Source of the DNA: Coprococcus sp.
GTDB lineage: Bacteria; Bacillota; Clostridia; Lachnospirales; Lachnospiraceae
DNA length: 64,000 nucleotides
Assembly (NCBI GenBank): GCA_016297495.1
Contig: JAEDGN010000002.1
Span: 1-64,000 of the forward strand
Direction of reading: 5' to 3'
The translations under genes and the position numbers were made by a program. The notes under the pieces were generated by a model. The model was not told where the DNA came from. It saw nothing but the letters and a program-made list of their open reading frames with translations, and made no database searches. Of the stretch, positions 15,695 to 24,711 are shown one piece after another. Every line of letters begins with the position of its first letter. Positions within the stretch are counted from its first letter, which is position 1.

Positions 15695-18679
15695 ATGAGT
15701 GATAGAATGACAGGGATGTCTTTTGGACAGATGATGAACTGGATACAGACTGAATATGCGCAGAAGGGGACAATCTTCGGGGTTCACAGACCGTATAAGG
15801 CATCGGAAGATAAGGCTTTGACGATTTTTGGCAGAAAGCTGGAGACACCGATTGGTCCGGCGGCCGGTCCGAACAGCCAGCTGGCGCAGAATATTGTTGC
15901 TTCGTATTTTGCAGGCAGCCGTTTCTTCGAATTGAAGACGGTTCAGATCATGGATGGTGATGAGCTGTCTGCCTGTGTCAATAAACCATGCATCAAGGCG
16001 GATGATGAATGCTATAACTGTGAATGGTCCACAGAGCTGTATGTACCACAGGCTCAGGATGAGTATATTAAGGCATGGTTCCTGTTATCCTTCGTGGCAA
16101 AGGAATATGGTCTTGGCGCCATGGATGGATTCCAGTTTAATATCAGTGTGGGCTATGATCTGGCAGGTATCAAATCCGAGAAGATTAATACATTTATCGA
16201 AAGCATGAAGAATGCTGCCGATACAGAGACATTTAAGGTATGCAAACAGTATCTCCTGGATCATGTGGATGAATTTAAACATATGACAAAAGAGGATATT
16301 GAAGCCATCCGTCCTGATATCTGCAATTCCGCTACAATTTCAACACTGCATGGATGTCCTCCACAGGAAATTGAGAGCATTGCCAATTATCTGCTGACAG
16401 AGAAGAAGATGCATACATTCATCAAATGCAATCCGACGCTTCTGGGTTATGAATTTGCCAGAGAGACACTGGACAAGATGGGTTATGATTATGTGGCCTT
16501 CGGACGTTTCCATTTTGATGATGACCTGCAGTATGTGGATGCCATTCCTATGCTTCAGAGACTGATGAAGCTGTCCGATGAGATGGGACTGGAATTCGGT
16601 GTGAAGATTACCAATACATTCCCGGTTGATGTAAAGGCCGGAGAACTTCCGAGCGAAGAAATGTATATGTCCGGTAAATCACTGTATCCGTTGTCCATTT
16701 CACTGGCTGCCAAGCTGTCCCGTGAATTTGACGGCAAGCTGCGCATCTCCTATTCCGGCGGTGCTGATGCCTTCAATATTGATAGAATCGTTGGATGCGG
16801 CGTATGGCCTGTCACTGTAGCCACCACTATTTTGAAGCCGGGCGGCTATCAGAGACTGCTGCAGATGGCAGATTCTCTGGAAGCTATGGGTGTGGCTCCG
16901 TTTGAAGGAATCGATGTGGCAACCCTGAATCAGGTGGCTGAGGATGCCATTACAGATGCACATCATGTAAAACCGGCTAAGCTTCCTGGTTCCAGAAAGT
17001 CCGATGAAAAGGTTCCGTTACTTGACTGCTATACAGCACCTTGCCAGGACGGATGTCCGATTCATCAGGAAATTCCGACTTATGTTGCACTGGCAGGTGA
17101 AGGGAAATATGAAGAGGCGTTGAAGGTTATTCTCAACAGAAATGCCCTGCCGTTTATGACAGGTACCATCTGTTCTCACCCTTGTCAGGGATATTGTACA
17201 CGTAATTTCTATGAGAAATCCGTACAGATCAGAGATACCAAGCTTGCATGTGCTGAAAATGCCATAGATACTGTCCTGAATTCTGTAGCTCCTGTGGGCA
17301 GCTGTGACCGTAAGGTTGCCATCGTCGGAGGCGGTCCTGCTGGTATGGCAGCAGCTTATTATCTGGGCAGACTGGGCGCAGATGTGACAATTTATGAGAA
17401 GCGCGATCGTCTGGGCGGTGTTGTGAGTGCCATCATTCCTGATTTCAGAATTGATGACAGTGTTATTGCAAAGGATACAGCTCTTCTGGAAAAACTGGGC
17501 GTTAAGATCCTCTATAATACAGAAGCCCCTGCTGTTGCAGAACTCAAGCAGAAGTATGATCATGTAATTCTGGCCGTGGGCGCTTATAAGCGCGGTGAAC
17601 TGAAGATCGAAGGCGGCGAGGCAGAAAATGCGTTGGCATTCCTGGAAGATTTCAACCGTACAGGCGGTAAGATGAACATCGGCAAGAATGTTGTTGTCAT
17701 CGGCGGCGGTAATACAGCCATGGACACAGCAAGAGCGGCCAGGAGATGTGACGGCGTTGAACATGTTTATCTTGTATACAGAAGAACAAAACGCTATATG
17801 CCTGCTGACGAGCATGAACTTCTGCTGGCTGTTGAGGATGGCGTTGAATTCAAAGAACTTCTGGCTCCGGAGAAACTGGAAAATGGTCAGCTGATCTGCA
17901 GAGTTATGAAGCTTGGTGATATGGATGCTTCCGGACGTGCCGGTATCGTCAGCACAGATGAGATCGTGGCTGTTCCTGCAGATAAGGTCATTGCCGCTGT
18001 TGGTGAAAAAGTTCCGACAGATTATTATGAGGCCAATGGACTCAATGTGGATGACAGAGGTCGTGTTCTTGTCAGCGATACACTGGAATCCAGCGTAGAA
18101 GGTGTCTATGTTATCGGTGACGGTCTGTTTGGACCATCCATCGTCGTTAAAGCCATGGCTCAGGCCATCAAAGCTGCAGAAGCCATTGCAGGATGTGAGA
18201 TTTCCGGAAGCTGTGAGATTGCGGCAGATGTACAGTCTGTTTATGCAAAGAAAGGTATTCTGGCTGAGCCGGGTAATGGCAGTGAGGCAGGCAGATGCTT
18301 AAGCTGTTCTACTGTATGTGAGAACTGTGCAGATGTATGTCCGAACCGCGCCAATATTTCCGTTCGTGTAGCAGGCATGGAAAAAGCTCAGATCGTTCAT
18401 GTGGACTATATGTGTAATGAATGTGGTAACTGTAAGAGCTTCTGCCCATATGCAAGTGCGCCATATAAGGATAAGTTCACATTGTTTGCCAATGAAGCAG
18501 ATATGGCAGACAGTACCAATGATGGTTTTGTTGTATTTGACAAAGAGACACTGGCATGCAAGATCCGTTTCCTTGGCAAGGAAAGCACATGGAAGAGAGG
18601 CCAGAGCACGAATGTACCATTCGGCCTGATCAGAGTTATCGAGGCTGTGTGCAGTGATTATGCATATTTATTAAAATAA
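15695..18679 (+). CDS. ygfK: YgfK: multi-domain Fe-S flavoprotein (putative selenate reductase subunit)
   Basis: About 994 residues. In order: a dihydroorotate-dehydrogenase-like barrel (to about 430, with IGPAAGPNSQLAQN); a GltD-type Fe-S segment CYTAPCQDGCPIHQEIPTY; FAD site VAIVGGGPAGMAAAYYLG; NAD(P) site VVVIGGGNTAMDTARAARR; and C-terminal cysteine clusters CLSCSTVCENCADVCPN and CNECGNCKSFCPYAS for 4Fe-4S centres. This is a full YgfK. Work on gut anaerobes ties it to an early reductive step of uric acid degradation. AGGAGGATATGAT precedes ATG 15695; a longer frame from 15626 has no site. A strong terminator follows. Confidence 0.95.
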   Translation: MSDRMTGMSFGQMMNWIQTEYAQKGTIFGVHRPYKASEDKALTIFGRKLETPIGPAAGPNSQLAQNIVASYFAGSRFFELKTVQIMDGDELSACVNKPCIKADDECYNCEWSTELYVPQAQDEYIKAWFLLSFVAKEYGLGAMDGFQFNISVGYDLAGIKSEKINTFIESMKNAADTETFKVCKQYLLDHVDEFKHMTKEDIEAIRPDICNSATISTLHGCPPQEIESIANYLLTEKKMHTFIKCNPTLLGYEFARETLDKMGYDYVAFGRFHFDDDLQYVDAIPMLQRLMKLSDEMGLEFGVKITNTFPVDVKAGELPSEEMYMSGKSLYPLSISLAAKLSREFDGKLRISYSGGADAFNIDRIVGCGVWPVTVATTILKPGGYQRLLQMADSLEAMGVAPFEGIDVATLNQVAEDAITDAHHVKPAKLPGSRKSDEKVPLLDCYTAPCQDGCPIHQEIPTYVALAGEGKYEEALKVILNRNALPFMTGTICSHPCQGYCTRNFYEKSVQIRDTKLACAENAIDTVLNSVAPVGSCDRKVAIVGGGPAGMAAAYYLGRLGADVTIYEKRDRLGGVVSAIIPDFRIDDSVIAKDTALLEKLGVKILYNTEAPAVAELKQKYDHVILAVGAYKRGELKIEGGEAENALAFLEDFNRTGGKMNIGKNVVVIGGGNTAMDTARAARRCDGVEHVYLVYRRTKRYMPADEHELLLAVEDGVEFKELLAPEKLENGQLICRVMKLGDMDASGRAGIVSTDEIVAVPADKVIAAVGEKVPTDYYEANGLNVDDRGRVLVSDTLESSVEGVYVIGDGLFGPSIVVKAMAQAIKAAEAIAGCEISGSCEIAADVQSVYAKKGILAEPGNGSEAGRCLSCSTVCENCADVCPNRANISVRVAGMEKAQIVHVDYMCNECGNCKSFCPYASAPYKDKFTLFANEADMADSTNDGFVVFDKETLACKIRFLGKESTWKRGQSTNVPFGLIRVIEAVCSDYAYLLK

Positions 18680-18721
18680 AGCCGAGTGCTGTGAAAGTGT
18701 GAAGTATAGATAAATTACAGG

Positions 18722-18752
18722 GAGGCTGTGACTCATTTCGAGTCACAGCCTC
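18722..18752. terminator. Intrinsic terminator after ygfK
   Basis: A perfect 13-bp stem GAGGCTGTGACTC / GAGTCACAGCCTC with a five-base loop, followed by TTTG. It ends the purine operon and faces the converging nuclease pseudogene. Confidence 0.8.
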
Positions 18753-18769
18753 TTTGTAATAAAAGAATG

Positions 18770-19265
18770 TTATTCTCTCCAGTATTCATCGATAATTTTC
18801 TGTGCGGCAGTTGTGTCCAGTTTTAAAACAGAAAGAAGTTTCTCAAGGGTGTCGTTCTTGTTTAAGCCCATATCACGGCAAAAACTGATGAGCGGTGTTG
18901 CGGCCTCTCTTTTTTCATGTTCGATGCCTTCCTGATAGCTGATTTTCTTTTCTGTGGCAATGTGAAGTGCTTCATTGTATTCAGATAACATAATGTCTGT
19001 CACCTCCGCTTTATGACCGCTTAGAATATCTGTCAGTAATGTTCAAATCATCCTGTATAAGAAAGGATAGATCATTTTTGATACCCATATATACGAAGTT
19101 TTCCATTGTGTAAAGCTCAAGTTCATCAGGGTTTTGATAGTCGCTGCCATTAATGGCATTATAGAGCATCAAAGCATATTCTTTCTTATGAAAAATAAAT
19201 CGAAAGCTGCTGTCCTTATGGTTGCGATTGATTCTGACATCATTCTGTAGATCCATTGTTTTCAC
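18770..19265 (-). pseudogene. Internally deleted Rpn/PDDEXK-type nuclease-transposase relic
   Basis: Two minus-strand pieces in different frames. The first (19265 down to 19011, from MKTMDLQNDVRINRNHKDSS) has the N-terminal pattern DSSFRFIFHKKEYALMLYNAINGSDY and YMGIKNDLSFLI of Rpn-family proteins. The second reads ILSGHKAEVTDIMLSEYNEALH, the family's C-terminal region, and ends near 18770. They meet around 19035 with a frame change, so about 150-200 residues of the middle, including most of the nuclease site, are gone. Whole proteins are about 300 residues. Confidence 0.7.
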
Positions 19266-19395
19266 CTCTTATTATATCGTATTCGTCGATAGACATGCAA
19301 CTATTATAAATCGTTCATTCTGCGGTATTTGTCAAAGTCTGTTGTCGAAGTTCTTATTTTTTTATAAAATATGGAAAGAATCCAAACAAGTTTTT

Positions 19396-19426
19396 TGTAA
19401 CCTTTTTATCTTTATTTTATCTAATT
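19396..19426 (+). promoter_or_regulatory. Candidate ECF sigma promoter (autoregulatory)
   Basis: TGTAACC at 19396-19402, the AAC-type -35 core of ECF promoters, is followed about 17 bases later by TCTAAT. It lies about 45 bases before the sigma gene, so self-control is plausible. The match is by eye. Confidence 0.35.
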
Positions 19427-19466
19427 GACAGGATATCCAAATAAGGCAGAAGAAGGGAGGCGGATG

Positions 19467-19952
19467 ATGGAACAGTTTGAAGCTGTTTATGATAAGTATT
19501 ATAGAAAACTATATCTGTTTCTTTTAAGACTGTCTGGTAATCGTTCCCTGGCTGAAGAACTAACTCAGGAAACCCTCTATAAGGCATTTTTGCACATTGA
19601 CCAGTATGAAGGACGGAGTTCGCTTTATACATGGCTGTGTAAAATTGCGAAAAACAACTGGCTGACGGAGGTAAATAAGCGGAAATATTTTGCGGAACCG
19701 GAGGAATGGTGGGAATCTGACAGCGGCGAAAGTCTTGAAGAAACCGTGATGGAGAGGCAGATGCGTCAGTGGATGCGTCAGGAAATTATTTATTTGCCGG
19801 AGCCCTATGTCAGTGTATGCTCACTGCGGATTTATGCAGAGTTGTCATATAAGGAGATAGCTGCCGGTTTTAACAGGTCGGAGAGCTGGGCGAAGGTGAC
19901 TTTTTTCAGGGGAAAGACAATGCTGATGGAAAGGATGGAGAAATATCGATGA
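19467..19952 (+). CDS. ECF-type RNA polymerase sigma factor
   Basis: About 161 residues. Region 2 reads YDKYYRKLYLFLLRLSGNRSLAEELTQETLYKAF with the DQYEGRSSLYTWLCKIAKN core, and region 4 has LRIYAELSYKEIAAGFNRSESWAKVTFFRGK, a helix-turn-helix for the -35 element. Length and layout fit group IV (ECF) sigma factors. GGGAGG is six bases before ATG 19467; ATG 19464 is three bases away, so 19467 is preferred. The stop overlaps the start of the anti-sigma gene (ATGA), a coupling that keeps both at fixed ratio. Confidence 0.92.
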   Translation: MEQFEAVYDKYYRKLYLFLLRLSGNRSLAEELTQETLYKAFLHIDQYEGRSSLYTWLCKIAKNNWLTEVNKRKYFAEPEEWWESDSGESLEETVMERQMRQWMRQEIIYLPEPYVSVCSLRIYAELSYKEIAAGFNRSESWAKVTFFRGKTMLMERMEKYR

Positions 19953-20866
19953 AAAAGGAAGAAAGGATAACATGTGACGTCATACAGGATCTGATGCCCC
20001 TTTATGAAGATGGATGCTGTAGTGAACAAACCAGAAAAATTGTAGAGACACATCTGGCTGAGTGCGAGATCTGCGGCAAAAAGCAGCATCAGTACGAAAA
20101 GCTACTTCCGTTATCGGAAGTAGTGGAAGAAGCGGATGTAGGAAAGATCCGTTGCGGCATAAAAAAATTCAACCGTTGGAAAAGGGGCACCATAGCTGCG
20201 CTATGTCTGGCGCTGGCCATTATTCTGATCGTATTTCCGGTATGGAATTATGTTCGGGGAACAGGACTTACTTATGCCAACCTGAAAGCGGTCCGCACAG
20301 CCCATTCTTTTGAAAAAGCCCTTGAGGCGGGGGACTACGAAAAAGCATACAGTTATCTGGCAATAGAGGCTAAATACCATTCTCTTCTGGAGGATGAGAA
20401 GGAGATGGCGGACTCGGGGAATGAACATGACAGATTGATTGCAGAAGGTATAGAAGAGATTCGTGAGAATGGATTTGACTGGTATAATGATGTATGCCAT
20501 GAAAAATTTCTTGAGAGTATGCAGACACTGGCAGCTCTGGATGAAAATATTCAATCGTCTTCCGAGTTTCGTGTGTCGGCTATAGCCCCGAAGTATTGGG
20601 AGATACGATCGGATATACGGACAGCAGGCGGAACAGACGCTGTGATGTATCTGCAGATTGGGTCGGAAGGAATTGCAGAACTGTTTATTTCTGGCGTTTT
20701 CAGGGGGAGTGACGATTTCGCCAGGGAGGAAGCTCAGAAAGAGGATGATGATAAAAAAGACATGATGTTTGACAGACTTTACCGGATGCCGTCAATAAAC
20801 GAAACGGTCATGGAGATACTATATGGAGATACAGACTTTGATTGGGAAAATTTATTTGCGTATTAA
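19949..20866 (+). CDS. Membrane anti-sigma factor with zinc-finger (zf-HC2/ZAS) domain
   Basis: 305 residues. The N-terminus has a ZAS pattern: C at about residue 10, then CCSEQTRKIVETHLAECEIC with HxxxCxxC. A single membrane span (about residues 90-110, LCLALAIILIVFPVW) separates it from a soluble outside domain of about 190 residues with acidic repeats. Such proteins hold the sigma factor at the membrane and release it on an outside signal. Coupled by ATGA to the sigma gene. The outer domain is not recognised; its signal is unknown. A terminator-like hairpin follows. Confidence 0.88.
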   Translation: MKKEERITCDVIQDLMPLYEDGCCSEQTRKIVETHLAECEICGKKQHQYEKLLPLSEVVEEADVGKIRCGIKKFNRWKRGTIAALCLALAIILIVFPVWNYVRGTGLTYANLKAVRTAHSFEKALEAGDYEKAYSYLAIEAKYHSLLEDEKEMADSGNEHDRLIAEGIEEIRENGFDWYNDVCHEKFLESMQTLAALDENIQSSSEFRVSAIAPKYWEIRSDIRTAGGTDAVMYLQIGSEGIAELFISGVFRGSDDFAREEAQKEDDDKKDMMFDRLYRMPSINETVMEILYGDTDFDWENLFAY

Positions 20867-20923
20867 AACAGTATACATGGAAAAGTTGATAAATATTTGC
20901 TTTTCAGTAAACTGAACATCTGT

Positions 20924-20975
20924 AAAGAAAACCTTTGGGTACAATTTTACCGGATTGTATCTCAAAGGTTTCTTT
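20924..20975 (+). terminator. Terminator-like hairpin after the anti-sigma gene
   Basis: AAAGAAAACCTTTGGGTACAA pairs imperfectly with TTGTATCTCAAAGGTTTCTTT, giving a roughly 20-bp stem with a bulge and two mismatches and a short loop, ending in T's. It occupies the 208-base gap before the carbonic anhydrase gene, which otherwise shows nothing definite. Confidence 0.55.
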
Positions 20976-21074
20976 ATGTTGTGATTAGTTGGAAAAAGTG
21001 TTACTATGTAGAATATGGTTCAGAAGATTTTTGACGTATAATTTTACCTGCAGATGCAGTAAGGAGGGAAAGAT

Positions 21075-21650
21075 ATGGTACATCAGATGATTATGACAGC
21101 TTCAGAAGCTTTGGATAAATTAAAGAAGGGCAATGAGAAATATGTGGCTTCGGATGCGAACAGCGGTGATATTTCCCGTGCGCTTCGGGCCTATACAAGT
21201 AAGCATGGACAGCAGCCGTATGCGATTATCATTACATGTTCGGATTCCCGGGTCATTCCTGAAAGTATTTTTTCAGCTGGCATTGGCGATCTTTTTGTGA
21301 TCCGTGTGGCAGGCAATGTGATTGATGATCATCAGCTGGGCAGTATCGAATATGCGGCCGGTCATCTTGGAAGTCCGGTGGTGGTTGTACTGGGACATAC
21401 TTGGTGTGGTGCCGTGGATGCGGCTATCAATAGTGATTCTGAGGGCTATATCAAGTTTATTACGGATGAGATCAAGCTTGCGATTGGTGATGAGAAGGAT
21501 GATTACAGAGCCTGTTGTCTGAATGTGGCCAGGAGTGTGGATATTATTGAACATAGTCTGGATATCAGGCATTTGGAAGAAGAGGATGGGCTTAAGGTCG
21601 TGGGTGCTATGTATCACATAGATGACGGGCACGTAGAGTTTTTATCATAA
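21075..21650 (+). CDS. Beta-class carbonic anhydrase
   Basis: 191 residues. Zinc ligands are clear: CSDSRV at 55-60 (Cys55, with the Asp57-Arg59 dyad) and GHTWCGAV, giving His108 and Cys111. The cytoplasmic enzyme interconverts CO2 and bicarbonate, here perhaps supplying bicarbonate to carbamoyl phosphate synthesis or to pH control. AAGGAGGG precedes ATG 21075. It stands alone, 80 bases before the cardiolipin synthase gene. Confidence 0.95.
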   Translation: MVHQMIMTASEALDKLKKGNEKYVASDANSGDISRALRAYTSKHGQQPYAIIITCSDSRVIPESIFSAGIGDLFVIRVAGNVIDDHQLGSIEYAAGHLGSPVVVVLGHTWCGAVDAAINSDSEGYIKFITDEIKLAIGDEKDDYRACCLNVARSVDIIEHSLDIRHLEEEDGLKVVGAMYHIDDGHVEFLS

Positions 21651-21731
21651 TCTGAATGCTGCAGAGTATTAAGTGACCATGCAGGAAGGATGCGTGGGGT
21701 TAAGACGAGAGAAAAGGAAGCGGAATAGTGT

Positions 21732-23273
21732 ATGCGCACAGAAGAAAAAAGATCAGTTAAAAACAGTATGAGCCGGCTGCTTTTTGTTGGACTGTCGGTT
21801 TTGATACAGGCTGCATGGATTGTTATTTTATTTGTAAAACTAAATGAATATTCAACGGGGATATCTTTGGCTTCCAGTATTATTGCTTTTCTGGTTGTGC
21901 TGAAGATATACGGACGTGATATGAATGCGGCCATGAAGATGCCCTGGATCATCCTTATTATGGCATTCCCTGTCATGGGTGTCTGTATTTATTTTCTCTG
22001 CGGACATTCCGGCGTCAATGGCAGTATGCGAAAACATTTTGAATCAATCCAGAAGGAATTGCAGGGATTAATCAGTCAGGCTGACAGCGTTCTGGAAGAA
22101 TTGAAGGCAGAAGATGTCGGCATTGCCAATCAGGCCTGGTATATCTGTAAGTATGGGCATTATCCTATTTACAACAAAACAGATGTGGAGTTTTATGGTG
22201 ATGCGGCAGATGGATTTGAAGCTCAGAAAAAAGCCATGGCTGAAGCGGAACATTTTATATTTATGGAGTATCATGCCATTGAGGATGCAGAAAGCTTTGC
22301 CGGCATGAAAAAGATATTGATAGAAAAGGCCCGGCAGGGAGTGGAGGTCCGTATCATCTATGATGATGTTGGAAGTATTGGTTTCCTGAGTCCGGAATTT
22401 GTAAAGGAAATGGAGAACTATGGTATTCAGTGCCGTATATTTAACAGGGTCATACCGGTTCTGAATATATTCATGAATAACAGAGATCATAGAAAGATCA
22501 CGGTCATTGATGGCAAAGTGGGATTTACGGGCGGATATAATCTGGCCAATGAATACTTTAATATCACCCATCCTTATGGTCAGTGGAAGGATACGGGAAT
22601 CCGTCTGGAAGGAGATGCCATTCCAAGCCTGACAGTCATGTTTCTGGAAATGTGGAATGCCATCAAAAAAACAGATACAGACTATGGGCAGTACCTGCCG
22701 GAAATTAACTATGAGGCAAAGCAAAAAGGTTATATTCAGCCATATGCCGATAATCCGCTGGATGATGAGCGGGTCGGAGAGAATGTTTATATGAATATTC
22801 TCAAAAATGCCAAATCCTATGCTTATTTTACAACACCGTATCTCATTATCAGTGATGAGATGAAGCGGGAACTGACGCTTGCTGCAAAAAGAGGTGTTGA
22901 TGTGAGAATAGTCACACCGGGTATACCGGATAAAAAGCCGGTTTATATGGCTACCCGGTCCTACTATGCAGGGCTTGTAAAGAGTGGTGTGCGCATTTAT
23001 GAATATACACCGGGCTTCTGTCATGCCAAACAGTGTGTCTGTGATGACGAAACAGCGGTGGTGGGGACCATTAATATGGATTACCGCAGTCTATATCTGC
23101 ATTTTGAAAATGCTGCATTTATTTATAATAGTCCGATTATCGCTGATATTAAGAAGGATTTCGATGAACTGTTCCCGGTGTGCCGGGATGTAACAGAACA
23201 ATACAGAAGCGGCAGATCAACAGCATTGCGTATCTGGCAGTGTATATTGAGGTTGTTTGCACCGCTTTTGTAA
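21732..23273 (+). CDS. cls: Cardiolipin synthase (phospholipase D superfamily)
   Basis: 513 residues. Two N-terminal membrane spans (about 15-38 and 75-95) are followed by two PLD active-site HKD motifs: HRKITVIDGKVGFTGGYN in the first half and HAKQCVCDDETAVVGTINMD in the second. It condenses two phosphatidylglycerols into cardiolipin and glycerol at the inner face of the membrane. Length matches the bacterial Cls family (about 480-510). A shared bidirectional terminator lies 10 bases after the stop. Confidence 0.94.
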   Translation: MRTEEKRSVKNSMSRLLFVGLSVLIQAAWIVILFVKLNEYSTGISLASSIIAFLVVLKIYGRDMNAAMKMPWIILIMAFPVMGVCIYFLCGHSGVNGSMRKHFESIQKELQGLISQADSVLEELKAEDVGIANQAWYICKYGHYPIYNKTDVEFYGDAADGFEAQKKAMAEAEHFIFMEYHAIEDAESFAGMKKILIEKARQGVEVRIIYDDVGSIGFLSPEFVKEMENYGIQCRIFNRVIPVLNIFMNNRDHRKITVIDGKVGFTGGYNLANEYFNITHPYGQWKDTGIRLEGDAIPSLTVMFLEMWNAIKKTDTDYGQYLPEINYEAKQKGYIQPYADNPLDDERVGENVYMNILKNAKSYAYFTTPYLIISDEMKRELTLAAKRGVDVRIVTPGIPDKKPVYMATRSYYAGLVKSGVRIYEYTPGFCHAKQCVCDDETAVVGTINMDYRSLYLHFENAAFIYNSPIIADIKKDFDELFPVCRDVTEQYRSGRSTALRIWQCILRLFAPLL

Positions 23274-23282
23274 AAATATTGA

Positions 23283-23310
23283 AAAGGGCCGCTGTTTACA
23301 GCGGCCCTTT
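23283..23310. terminator. Bidirectional terminator between cls and the MATE gene
   Basis: A perfect 12-bp stem AAAGGGCCGCTG / CAGCGGCCCTTT with a TTTA loop. A/T tails on both sides serve both converging genes. Confidence 0.8.
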
Positions 23311-23326
23311 CAGTCTGTGGATCAGA

Positions 23327-24673
23327 TTATTTTTGTACAGTATTGGAGACCGTATTCCGCCATGCGCCATTGCGGTAGAAAGTAATGGCAATGATAGTGG
23401 AAATGGTCCATCCTATCGGCCATGCGGCCCATATACCGATCGGTCCGAATTGTTTGGACAGAATGACAGCCAGAACGACACGGAGAATAAGATCGGTGAA
23501 GGTATCGATCATGAAAGCCTTCATCAGCCCGGCACCTCTTAGTATACTGTCGGCAATGAGCTTGACACATACGACAAAATAAAATGGGGACAGAATACGA
23601 AGATATTGTACACCTGTCTGAATGGCCGTTCCCGTTGGCGTGTCAATGAATATGTACAGGAGCATTTTTCCTGCAAAGAAATAGAGAAGAAACATCGGGA
23701 TACAGATCATCCAGACCATTTTGATGCCGGCGGCAAAGCCCTCACGAACGCGATCCGGTTTTCCGGCTCCGAGATTCTGGGCGGTATAGTTGGATATACC
23801 ATTGGCCATAGTCGTGAAGGATGTGATGACCAGGTTGTTCAGCTTCACACCGGCAGCATAACCTGCCATGACACCGGTACCGAAGCCATTGATCACACCC
23901 TGAATGATAATATTGCCTACAGAGATAAAGCTTTGCTGAAGGATACTTGGCACTGCAATGACGGCTATCTTACAAAAAATCGGCCATGAGAATAAAGCAG
24001 CAGGACTGTCTGTCGGTATGGCGTGCAGCCTTCGCATAACGACGATGATCGAAAGTACGGCACTGACACCCTGACAGAGGAAAGTGGCCCATGCAACACC
24101 GGCGACTCCCATATGCAGAACAGTTACGAACAGGATATCGACAAGGATATTGGCCGTTGAAGAGATGGACAGAAAGATAAAGGAAGTTCTGGAATCTCCA
24201 AGGGCCGAAAAAATACCTGTGGCTACATTATAAAAGAGCAGGAATGGCAATCCCCATATGTAAATATCCAGATACAGTCTGGAATCTGCCATAAGCTCTT
24301 CCGGCGTCTGGATGAGCTGCAGCAGAGCGCTGCATCCGAAGATACCGATGATCATCAATACGGCGCAAAGTACTGCACTGGAAATAAGAGCAGTGTAAAC
24401 CGCTGTCTTCACATTTGTGTATTCTTTGGCACCAAAAAAGCGTGAGACGATAACGGAGCAGCCGATATTGCATCCAAAAGCGAAGGCGATGAAGATCAGT
24501 GTAATCTCATAGCTGTTGCCTACGGCGGCCAGAGCATTTTCTCCTATAAATTTACCGGCAACAAAGCTGTCGGCCAGGTTGTATAACTGCTGAAAAAGGA
24601 TACTGCCCAGAAGAGGCAGACAGAAGCGCCACAGGACGCTCCAGGGATTTCCGACGGTAAGATCTTTGTTCAA
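23327..24673 (-). CDS. MATE family efflux transporter
   Basis: 448 residues with 12 predicted membrane spans in two halves, starting LTVGNPWSVLWRFCLPLLGSILFQQLYN, the classical MATE/NorM N-terminus (PxxxGxxxQQLYNxxDSxxVG). It exports drugs or metabolites with Na+ or H+. The start is TTG 24673, with AGGAGG eight bases ahead, an unusual but well supported start because no ATG fits. It ends in the hairpin shared with cls; substrate unknown. Confidence 0.93.
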   Translation of the reverse strand: MNKDLTVGNPWSVLWRFCLPLLGSILFQQLYNLADSFVAGKFIGENALAAVGNSYEITLIFIAFAFGCNIGCSVIVSRFFGAKEYTNVKTAVYTALISSAVLCAVLMIIGIFGCSALLQLIQTPEELMADSRLYLDIYIWGLPFLLFYNVATGIFSALGDSRTSFIFLSISSTANILVDILFVTVLHMGVAGVAWATFLCQGVSAVLSIIVVMRRLHAIPTDSPAALFSWPIFCKIAVIAVPSILQQSFISVGNIIIQGVINGFGTGVMAGYAAGVKLNNLVITSFTTMANGISNYTAQNLGAGKPDRVREGFAAGIKMVWMICIPMFLLYFFAGKMLLYIFIDTPTGTAIQTGVQYLRILSPFYFVVCVKLIADSILRGAGLMKAFMIDTFTDLILRVVLAVILSKQFGPIGIWAAWPIGWTISTIIAITFYRNGAWRNTVSNTVQK

Positions 24674-24711
24674 TGTAATTTCCTCCTGATAATTTTATAG
24701 AATTCAGTCAA

